The notes beneath the pieces were generated by a model. The model had not been told where the DNA came from. It searched no databases and saw only the letters and a program-made list of their open reading frames with translations. A program made the translations under genes and the position numbers. Below, piece after piece: positions 24,130 through 31,111 of a stretch of 64,000 nt of DNA (the first letter of the stretch is position 1; each line of letters starts with the position of its first letter). This DNA comes from Sulfurimicrobium lacus (GTDB taxonomy: Bacteria > Pseudomonadota > Gammaproteobacteria > Burkholderiales > Sulfuricellaceae), in NCBI RefSeq assembly GCF_011764585.1, contig NZ_AP022853.1:789501-853500 (forward strand), given 5' to 3'.

Positions 24130-25098
24130 TCAGTAATGTGCCAGCGCCGCCCCGAGTTCCCGCTTCACCCGTTCGCGCAGTTGCTCCGGCGCAACCACTT
24201 CCACTTCCGCGCCGTGGCGCATGATATCCATGATCAGTTCCCGGTCGTCGTTGTAGGGCAGGTCCAGCAGGTAGTGGCCGTCCGGATCGAATTCGCCCTT
24301 CTGCTGCGGGTGCCACAGTTCGTTCGCCACCCAGCGCGCACGTTCGGGGGAGAAGCGCAGCCTGGCCCAGGTCACTTCCTTGCCGGAGAAGATGCCATAG
24401 CCGCTTTCCAGCACTTCCTTCAGTTTCGCTCCGGGCAGTTCTTTCACCTTTCCTTCCACCATTTCGGCGTGGCGGATGGCGTCGATGGAGAAGCTGCGTA
24501 TGCCCTCGCGCAGATGGCACCAGGTGTCCACGTACCAGTTGTCGCGGTAGTACACCAGTTGCAGGGGGGACACGATGCGCTCCGATTCCTCCCCGGTCTG
24601 GCGGCTGTAGTGGCGGATGCTGAGGCGTTTGCGGCTCAGGGTGGCGGAGGCGATGACTTCGAAATGGGTGGTGGCGACCTGGCGCCGCGCGGCGTGGACG
24701 ATGCGGAAGCGGTTTTCCACTTCCTCGGCGGAGTGGTCGCGGCTTTCCAGCAGCGCTTTCAGGCGCGCCTGCAAGGGTTTGATGTGGCCCGCCAGCAGGC
24801 CGGGTTCGAGGTTGGAGAGCAGGTGCTGCATGGTGAGCAGGGCGTGCACTTCGCCCGGGTTGAACCACAGGCCGGGCAGGGCGAAAGAGGGCGCGAGGGC
24901 GTCGGGCTGGCCGTAGCGGTAGCCGCCGGCTTCGCGGTCCCACTGGATCGGCGCGTTGAGCCGTTCGCGCATGTATTCGAGGTCGCGCTTGAAGGTGGCG
25001 AGCGAGATGCCCAGGTCTTCCAGGAAAGCGTTGACCGGCACCACGGCCCGGTCGTTGAGGAGCTGGTCGATCTTGTAAAAGCGTTCGGTGCGGTCCAT
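24130..25098 (-). CDS. WYL-domain transcriptional regulator (YafY-like)
   Basis: 322 aa from ATG 25098, AAGGA upstream. N-terminal HTH (about 1-65, TERFYKIDQLLNDRAVVPVN, with FLEDLGISLATFKRDLEYMR), then a WYL domain with RIVSPLQLVYYRDNWYVDTW carrying the signature aromatic residues, and a C-terminal WCX extension (LDLPYNDDRELIMDIMRHG). These regulators sense ligands, often nucleic acids or nucleotides, and control DNA-repair or defence genes. It is divergent from the small gene at 25193, with the shared gap 25099-25192 likely holding promoters for both. Confidence 0.9.
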   Translation of the reverse strand: MDRTERFYKIDQLLNDRAVVPVNAFLEDLGISLATFKRDLEYMRERLNAPIQWDREAGGYRYGQPDALAPSFALPGLWFNPGEVHALLTMQHLLSNLEPGLLAGHIKPLQARLKALLESRDHSAEEVENRFRIVHAARRQVATTHFEVIASATLSRKRLSIRHYSRQTGEESERIVSPLQLVYYRDNWYVDTWCHLREGIRSFSIDAIRHAEMVEGKVKELPGAKLKEVLESGYGIFSGKEVTWARLRFSPERARWVANELWHPQQKGEFDPDGHYLLDLPYNDDRELIMDIMRHGAEVEVVAPEQLRERVKRELGAALAHY

Positions 25099-25192
25099 TA
25101 AATTTCCTTGCATTCAGGCTTGGTGTGGCTCATCTGGTGAGCTTTACTATAACCCATAATGTGTCCAACACATCATGAAAGGGAAAACCAGC

Positions 25193-25396
25193 ATGCAAGC
25201 GAACCTGTTTACCGCCTCTGCCACCGGATTGTCGCCACAGTTGAAGACAGAAACCCGACTGGCGCTGACCCTGGCCATCCAGCGCATCTGCCAGCGGGCA
25301 ACGGCCGAAGGCAAAACACGGGTGCGCCCGGCCACTTTGCGTAAAATGGAACGGCACGTCAGCGAGCTGCGCAAAGCCATGCGCGCGAGCCGCTGA
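25193..25396 (+). CDS. Small hypothetical protein (67 aa)
   Basis: Start at ATG 25193, with GAAAGGGA about 11 nt upstream; an ATG at 25175 lacks a site. The product is basic and helical, with TETRLALTLAIQRICQRA and RKMERHVSELRKAMRASR, and no signal peptide. It precedes the HD hydrolase by 18 nt on the same strand, so the two are probably cotranscribed. No family recognised. Confidence 0.55.
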   Translation: MQANLFTASATGLSPQLKTETRLALTLAIQRICQRATAEGKTRVRPATLRKMERHVSELRKAMRASR

Positions 25397-25414
25397 TCCA
25401 TGAGGAGCAAGCCA

Positions 25415-25945
25415 ATGAGCACGCCTTATGTTTCCACCTATCTGGGCAACCGCTTCTATCCGCTGGAGCCGCGCATCGACGACATCGAGATCGAGGACAT
25501 CGCGCACGGCCTCGCTTATCAGTGCCGTTTCAACGGCCAGACCAACGCTTTCTACTCGGTCGCCCAGCACAGCCTGATCGTCGCGTCGCAGGTCCCGGAC
25601 GACCTGCAGCTTGCCGCCCTACTGCACGACGCCGCCGAAGCCTACCTGGGCGATATGGTGAAGCCGCTTAAACTGCTGCTGCCGGCGTTTTCCGCGATCG
25701 AGGACAGCGTTACCCGCATCATCGGCGAACGCTTCGGGCTGGACCTCAGCCACCATGGCGACATCAAGCGTGCGGACCTGGTCGCGCTGGCCACCGAGAA
25801 GCGCGACCTGATGCCCTATTCGACCGAAAGCTGGACCAGTTTGCAGGGGATCGAAGCACTGCCCGACAGGATATGCACCATGCAGCCGGAAGATGCGAAG
25901 CAGGCGTTCCTGCGCGCGTTCGGGGACTTGTACGCCGGAGACTGA
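25415..25945 (+). CDS. HD-domain phosphohydrolase (YfdR-like)
   Basis: 176 aa from ATG 25415, GAGGAG upstream. HD motifs: His in SVAQHSLIVA, His-Asp in ALLHDAAEAYLGD, and a late Asp in IKRADLVALATEK. The pattern FNGQT, VAQHS, LHDAAEAYLGDM and VKPLK matches the phage- and plasmid-associated YfdR/HD hydrolase family that acts on nucleotides. A TGA stop is followed by a 50-nt gap and then a short leader ORF ahead of parB. Confidence 0.82.
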   Translation: MSTPYVSTYLGNRFYPLEPRIDDIEIEDIAHGLAYQCRFNGQTNAFYSVAQHSLIVASQVPDDLQLAALLHDAAEAYLGDMVKPLKLLLPAFSAIEDSVTRIIGERFGLDLSHHGDIKRADLVALATEKRDLMPYSTESWTSLQGIEALPDRICTMQPEDAKQAFLRAFGDLYAGD

Positions 25946-25995
25946 ACCCTTTCTCCTGCAGGCAATTATTTCGACTTGAAAACGGGGCTGAAACC

Positions 25996-26079
25996 ATGGA
26001 TTATTCAGCCCCTTTAGCCGATCTCCCCGGGCTGGTCCCCGATCGCGCTACTCTCCATTTCGATACCGAGCGCTTATGA
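25996..26079 (+). CDS. Possible 27-codon leader ORF coupled to parB
   Basis: ATG 25996 has CGGGG about 8 nt upstream. The frame MDYSAPLADLPGLVPDRATL continues for seven more codons and ends TTATGA, so its TGA overlaps the parB ATG in a classic ATGA junction. parB itself lacks a clear ribosome-binding site, so reinitiation from this leader would explain its translation. The peptide has no recognisable domain. Confidence 0.4.
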   Translation: MDYSAPLADLPGLVPDRATLHFDTERL

Positions 26080-26948
26080 CTTTCAAAGAATCCCACACCC
26101 AATTCCAGATGCTGGACGTGACGCTGATCGAGCCGGACCCGGCCAGCCCGCGTCAGCACATCGACGCATCGGCGATCAAGGCCCTGGCCAATTCCATCCG
26201 CAGGAAAGGGCTCATCCACCCGCTGGTGGTGCAGCCCGCCAACGCGGCCGGGCGGCATGTCCTGATCGTCGGCGAGCGTCGCTGGCGGGCCGCCGTGCTG
26301 GCGGGCGAAAAAACAGTGCCGGCGCTGATCCGCGCCTGCGATCCCGCCGAGGTGCTGGAGGTGCAGGTTTTCGAAAACCTCGGCATGGGTCTGCGCGCGC
26401 CGCTGGAGCCGCGCGACATGGCCAACGCCATCCAGACCATCACTGACCGTTTCGACAGCCGGGCTGCAGCGCTGGACCACTTCGGCGGAACGCCCTCCTG
26501 GCTCAACCAGGCGACTGCCGCAGCAGCAGCCAACCTCTCCCCCAAGATCACCGCCCTGCTGGATTCCGGCAAGATCGCCAGCACCGGCGCGGCAGTCAAG
26601 CTGGAAAAACTGGCGCAGAAGAACGAAGCGAAGGCCGAGGCCATCATCGGCCAGATCGAGCAATTACCGGAAGGGGAAAAGCTGGCCAGGAAAGTTGTCG
26701 ACAGGGCGCTTTCCGCGGAGGGCGGCCGGCGCAAGGCCAGGGAAGAAACCCCGTCCGACGCCACAGATACTCCACCCTGGGAAGATGCGCCAGCCGCGCC
26801 TGTTCCCGGCCGTCGGCTGATCAATTCCAGCAAGGTAAAAATGGTGGCCAGGATTCTCGGTCTGCCTGAGGGCGACGAGGAAGAAGTCCTGGTCCGGCTG
26901 ATCGATGAGTTTCTGGCTCTGAAGGGTGAAGGGAACCCGCCGTTCTAG
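26076..26948 (+). CDS. ParB/Spo0J-family nuclease-domain protein, orphan
   Basis: 290 aa. Residues 10-105 are a ParB N-terminal domain: IEPDPASPRQHIDASAIKAL, NSIRRKGLIHPLVVQP, and the CTP-binding-type GERRWRAAVLAG motif. Residues 105-200 form the helix-turn-helix KorB-like region (FDSRAAALDHFGGTPSWLNQ). The C-terminal part is Ala/Pro-rich, then short and helical. No parA partner lies next to it and the N-terminus is not that of a chromosomal ParB, so it more likely belongs to the plasmid/ICE-associated ParB class. Its ATG overlaps the stop of a 27-codon leader. Confidence 0.82.
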   Translation: MTFKESHTQFQMLDVTLIEPDPASPRQHIDASAIKALANSIRRKGLIHPLVVQPANAAGRHVLIVGERRWRAAVLAGEKTVPALIRACDPAEVLEVQVFENLGMGLRAPLEPRDMANAIQTITDRFDSRAAALDHFGGTPSWLNQATAAAAANLSPKITALLDSGKIASTGAAVKLEKLAQKNEAKAEAIIGQIEQLPEGEKLARKVVDRALSAEGGRRKAREETPSDATDTPPWEDAPAAPVPGRRLINSSKVKMVARILGLPEGDEEEVLVRLIDEFLALKGEGNPPF

Positions 26949-27031
26949 GAAGAATCGCCATGGTGGCCGCTTAAAGCGGAAATGAACCCCCATATCGGTT
27001 TGCAGTCAAATCTCCACAAAAGGAGATTGCC

Positions 27032-27304
27032 ATGAGAATACTTATTCTTCTAATCGCAGTCGCCGTGTTGGGTGGCTGCGCAACCCCTGCTCAAAGGGCG
27101 GCTCAGTTGCAGCGCGAAGTCGACGAGATGATCACGGTCTACGGCCCCTCCTGCGAAAAGCTTGGATACAAAACAGACTCCGATCCGTGGCGGGACTGCA
27201 TATTGCATCTCAGCGCAAAAGAGAGCTATGAGCGTGATCGCGGAGCGCCGAGGACGACAAGTTGCATCGGGCACCGCGGCTTCATGCAATGCACGACATT
27301 TTAA
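27032..27304 (+). CDS. Small lipoprotein (90 aa)
   Basis: ATG 27032 with AAAGGAGATTGCC upstream. The signal peptide MRILILLIAVAVLGGCATPA carries a lipobox LGGC with Cys16 for lipidation; residue +2 is Ala, so outer-membrane sorting is expected. The mature part has four further cysteines (SCEKLG, RDCILH, SCIGHRG, QCTTF), which could form two disulfides. The rest is unrecognised. The gap after it (27305-27440) holds nothing clear. Confidence 0.75.
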   Translation: MRILILLIAVAVLGGCATPAQRAAQLQREVDEMITVYGPSCEKLGYKTDSDPWRDCILHLSAKESYERDRGAPRTTSCIGHRGFMQCTTF

Positions 27305-27440
27305 AAGGCGGGACCCTCCAGAAATAAGTGATGAATGTCACATTGGTCTGTCGCCCCCTATTTGTTGGCGCCCGAACACGCGTTGATCTGTTTGCCGGGC
27401 TCGTTGCGACGCCGTGGCGGGTGCCGTGCAGGAGAAAACC

Positions 27441-27935
27441 ATGCACATTCCAAGGATCACCCCGTGCCTGTGGTTCGACACCCAGGCTGAAGAGGCCGCG
27501 CAATTCTATTGCGCAATTTTCCCGAATTCCCGCATCGCGAACATCAGCCGCTACGGCGAGGAAGGCCACGAGATACACGGCAAACCGGCCGGCAGCGTCC
27601 TGACCGTCGAGTTCGAACTCGGCGGGCAGGCCTTCACGGCGCTGAACGGCGGCCCGAATTTCAAGTTCAACGAAGCGATCTCCCTGCAGGTGGGTTGCGA
27701 CACCCAGGAAGAGGTGGACCACTACTGGGACAGCCTCTCTGCCGGCGGCGACGAAGCGGCGCAGCAATGCGGCTGGCTCAAGGACAAATACGGCTTGTCG
27801 TGGCAAATCGTGCCCAATGTACTGGCCGACCTGATCAGCGATCCGGACCCGCGCAAGTCCGGGCGCGTCGTGACCGCCTTGCTGCAAATGAAGAAGCTCG
27901 ATATCGCCGAACTGAAAAAGGCTTACGCCGGGTAG
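27441..27935 (+). CDS. VOC-family protein (PhnB/3-demethylubiquinone methyltransferase-like)
   Basis: 164 aa from ATG 27441, CAGGAG upstream. Glyoxalase/VOC fold with ITPCLWFDTQAEEAAQFYCA, IFPNSRI, VEFELGGQAFTALNGGP, FKFNEAISLQV and the end DKYGLSWQIVPNVLADLI. This matches the PF06983 subgroup often called 3-demethylubiquinone-9 3-methyltransferase, a misleading name since no methyltransferase motif is present. It is probably a small-molecule binding or isomerase protein. It converges on the PLD gene. Confidence 0.88.
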   Translation: MHIPRITPCLWFDTQAEEAAQFYCAIFPNSRIANISRYGEEGHEIHGKPAGSVLTVEFELGGQAFTALNGGPNFKFNEAISLQVGCDTQEEVDHYWDSLSAGGDEAAQQCGWLKDKYGLSWQIVPNVLADLISDPDPRKSGRVVTALLQMKKLDIAELKKAYAG

Positions 27936-27990
27936 GCCGCACACCCGCGAGCCACGCGTTCAACGAATGTTGCCGGGCAGTTGAAAAAAA

Positions 27991-29481
27991 TCATAACAAT
28001 GGCTTAATGGGCATCGTCTGCCAAAACCGCGCCTTGCTGCGTTTGTCGAGAGGTACGTATTGATCTGGCTGGTCGGTCGCCGCATTCCAGCTGTTGCCCG
28101 GTTGCATGTCGGTTTCGATCGCCGCTTCTACGGCGTGTGCCACCCCTTCATTTTGGACAATCACTCCCACTTCGGTATTGAGATTCTCCGAACGCGGGTC
28201 AACATTGAACGTGCCGATATAAACAATTTTCGAATCCACCACCATGGTTTTGGCATGCAACGCGAACACCGGACGTTTGCCGTCCGTCATCACGGGGGGC
28301 ATCGGGCCTTGCACCTTGGGATCGGGTTTGTATTCATAAATCTCCAATCCGATCTTGAGCAAGGCGGCCCGCTGATTGCGATATCCGCTGAAAGCCTGAA
28401 GATTATCGGTGGAGGCCAGTGAGTTGGTATTGATGCGTACGCGCACGCCGCGCGCGGTGGCCTCCCTGAACAGCGTCATGGCCTTGTCGGATAGCACAAG
28501 GTAAGGCGACTGGATAACGATATGATCGCGCGCACCCCTAATCAGTTGCGCCAGGGCCGTCGTGGTTAATCCGCCCCCGCCCAGACTTATGCTTTTCTTA
28601 TTCTTGCCTGGACGGTCGCTGATGAATTTTACGTCAGCCCATACCACCTCCTCAGACAGACGCGCAAATGAGGCGGGCGCGGCTTCTATGGCAGAGCGCA
28701 CCTCGGGTGCAAAGTTGTCGGGTGAATTTGCATATTCATGCAATTCGCGATAAATCCGCTTGATTTCCTCATCGTCCACGCGGACATTCTTTTGCATCAG
28801 GCCAAGGCCATCGTAAAGGGCTTCCACTGGGACACTCAGTTCGCTGCCCCAGAAGTTTTCGAAGCTGGTTTTCATCGTCTTGACCACCTCGCCCAGCAGC
28901 AATGCATCGCGATCGCGGAAATTGTACTCATGGTTGTAATCGAAGTACTCGTTCGCCATGTTGCGCCCGCCAGTGATGGCCAGCTTGCCGTCGACGATGA
29001 AGGTCTTGTCGTGCATGCGCTGGTTCACGCCGCGAAAATTTGTAAGCACGTTCAGCGCTCGTTTGTGAAACGGTGTGCCGACCGAATGCTGTGGATTGTA
29101 AATGCGGATATCGATGTTCGGATGTTTCGCCAGTGCAAGCAAGGACTTGTCCGGCGCATCGATGAGCAAATCATCCACAATAACGCGCACCCGAACGCCA
29201 CGATCCGCTGCACGCAACAGCGCCTCCGCGGCCAGCATGCCGATGTTGTCGGCGCTCCAGATGAAGTATTGCACTTCGATCGAATGCTGGGCGTGGTCGG
29301 CCAGCCAGGCACGGGCCAGCAGAGCCTCCATGCCGGTGTTCAACACATAGATTCCGCTCTGGCGCGCGTGGGCGTCGATCTGCCCGACGATAAAGGCCAT
29401 CGGTGTATCGAGCGCGGCGCGCCCGGATAACGGGAGCCACATGCACAGGCTGAACAACACGGCAACTAGCGATCGTTTCAT
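27991..29481 (-). CDS. Phospholipase D / cardiolipin synthase-like protein, exported
   Basis: 496 aa with a signal peptide (about 1-23, VLFSLCMWLPLSGRAA). Two HKD motifs: MHDKTFIVDGKLAITGGRN and LHAKTMVVDSKIVYIGTFN, each followed by the GGRN/GTFN pair of the PLD superfamily. Bacterial relatives either hydrolyse phospholipids or join phosphatidyl groups, as cardiolipin synthases ClsA-C do. It is the last gene of the leftward lipid array, 33 nt after the YiiX-like gene, so it probably acts on phospholipids handled by the other products. Periplasmic location is inferred from the signal peptide. Confidence 0.9.
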   Translation of the reverse strand: MKRSLVAVLFSLCMWLPLSGRAALDTPMAFIVGQIDAHARQSGIYVLNTGMEALLARAWLADHAQHSIEVQYFIWSADNIGMLAAEALLRAADRGVRVRVIVDDLLIDAPDKSLLALAKHPNIDIRIYNPQHSVGTPFHKRALNVLTNFRGVNQRMHDKTFIVDGKLAITGGRNMANEYFDYNHEYNFRDRDALLLGEVVKTMKTSFENFWGSELSVPVEALYDGLGLMQKNVRVDDEEIKRIYRELHEYANSPDNFAPEVRSAIEAAPASFARLSEEVVWADVKFISDRPGKNKKSISLGGGGLTTTALAQLIRGARDHIVIQSPYLVLSDKAMTLFREATARGVRVRINTNSLASTDNLQAFSGYRNQRAALLKIGLEIYEYKPDPKVQGPMPPVMTDGKRPVFALHAKTMVVDSKIVYIGTFNVDPRSENLNTEVGVIVQNEGVAHAVEAAIETDMQPGNSWNAATDQPDQYVPLDKRSKARFWQTMPIKPLL

Positions 29482-29514
29482 CTTTATCCCGAGTCAGGTG
29501 TTTCAATTAATCAT

Positions 29515-31080
29515 TCAAATCGCGCTGAACTCCGCTTTCGGCGCGTCCTGCCTGAATGCCGGCCGGTCCTTGCGCCCGTCTTCCATCCCGACCAGCTTGC
29601 GGTACAACTCGATCCCGGCCGTGTCGTCTCCTTTGCGGTAGGCCAGCTTGCCGTCGTGGGCGAACAGCGCGAGTTCGAGCGGGTCGGACGGGTTGCCGAC
29701 GGCCAGCTTGGCGATGTCGTCGGGCGAAATGGTGAAGCTGGTGAACACCTGCTTGGTGACGAAATCGATCTGCGGGTAGGCGGCGTAGACCAGCTCGGAG
29801 CAGACGATGGTTTCGGTGGTGTTGACGTCGAAATTGAAATCGTAGCGCTTGCCGTAGTTGCTCAGGGCGAGGCCGATCGAATCGCGCCTGGCTTCCTGCG
29901 GCAGCTGGCTGGGCCGCAGCACGGCGATGTCGTCGATGTTCATGAAGTGTTCCAGGCTGTTGAGCACCACGCCGCCGCGCAGGGCTTCCAGCACCACGTG
30001 GCCGGAGCCGATCTGCTCCAGGTGTGCCTTGACCAGGGGCGAGTCCAGTGCGCCGATGGCGCGCAGCTGGTCCGTGGTGCCGATATAGATCGCCGCATGG
30101 CCGAAGTGTCCGGGGATGGTCTTGTCGGTCAGCGCGAAGGGCGTTTTCTCCAGCAGGATGTCGCCGGGCTGGAGCGCTTCCGACACCAGGGAGAGGAACT
30201 CGTGGTCGTTCTTCAGCTTCCCGGCGCGCCAGCGCACCATGCCGAGGGTGTTGCCCACCACCTGCGAGGTGAAGAATTTCAGCTTGCCGACCTCGCGCAC
30301 CGAGTCGACGACCGAGCGTCGCATCAGGATGGCCAGCTGATCTGAGATCTGGCGGAACGCGGCGTCGCCGCCGAATTTCTTGCGCGCCGGACTTTTTTCG
30401 ACAAATTCATAGAGCGCGACGATGCTCATGTCGGCCTGGCCCACGTGGTTGGCGATGGCCTCCTGGTTGTCCTGAAAGAAGCGGATCGCATCGCTCATGG
30501 CGGCTCGATAGCTCAGCGAGTTGGCGCGCAGCAGGGAGTCCTCGTAGAAGTTCTTGCCTACGCCAGCTTCGGGATAAGCCTCGTTGAGCTTGCTGCTCAG
30601 CACGAAATTGCCGGAGAAGTGCTGCTGCATGAACTGTGCGTTGTCGAACAGGGTCAGTGCCGCCGCCATGGCAATGAGGATGGAGTCGATGCGCGCGCCG
30701 TCGGCCAGCCCTTCGTCCACCCGGTAAAGGGCGTTGCGGTGACGCAGCGCATGCTGAAACAGCAGGGTACGAATGGTGTTGGCTTCGCCGATTTCCCTGG
30801 CGATGCGCACGGAGTAGGCGGCGGGCAGGGCGCCATGGTGGGCTACGATGGCCTGGTCGGCTTCCGCGATGAAAGCGGGGATTTTGTCCTGCAGCGCACG
30901 GGAGCGGGCGATCAGGTCGATGACCTGTGCGGCATCGGCCTGACGGGTCGGCGCGGCAACACTCTCGGCGCTCGCCGCCGCCACGGGCTCATCGGCGGCA
31001 TGTGCCGACAGGGGCGCCGCCAGAGCGGTTGCTGACAGCAGACTAGCGATGAACATGACGTGTGAAGACTGGAATTTCAT
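29515..31080 (-). CDS. YiiX/YebB-like cysteine hydrolase (permuted NlpC/P60, LRAT-related), exported
   Basis: 521 aa. Signal peptide about 1-29 (ASLLSATALAAPLSAHAAD). Residues 45-290 are all-helical and unrecognised. The C-terminal half holds the permuted papain fold: LQPGDILLEKTPFALTD, the His in GHFGHAAIYIG and the Cys in TETIVCSELVYAAYP, as in YiiX/YebB proteins. This clan is related to lecithin:retinol acyltransferases, so an acyl transferase or esterase role fits its place among lipid genes; that is inference. A second family member is at 35662-36285 in the same array. Confidence 0.82.
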   Translation of the reverse strand: MKFQSSHVMFIASLLSATALAAPLSAHAADEPVAAASAESVAAPTRQADAAQVIDLIARSRALQDKIPAFIAEADQAIVAHHGALPAAYSVRIAREIGEANTIRTLLFQHALRHRNALYRVDEGLADGARIDSILIAMAAALTLFDNAQFMQQHFSGNFVLSSKLNEAYPEAGVGKNFYEDSLLRANSLSYRAAMSDAIRFFQDNQEAIANHVGQADMSIVALYEFVEKSPARKKFGGDAAFRQISDQLAILMRRSVVDSVREVGKLKFFTSQVVGNTLGMVRWRAGKLKNDHEFLSLVSEALQPGDILLEKTPFALTDKTIPGHFGHAAIYIGTTDQLRAIGALDSPLVKAHLEQIGSGHVVLEALRGGVVLNSLEHFMNIDDIAVLRPSQLPQEARRDSIGLALSNYGKRYDFNFDVNTTETIVCSELVYAAYPQIDFVTKQVFTSFTISPDDIAKLAVGNPSDPLELALFAHDGKLAYRKGDDTAGIELYRKLVGMEDGRKDRPAFRQDAPKAEFSAI

Positions 31081-31111
31081 TGCATTCCCTCGGTTGTATG
31101 CAGCATTTCTG

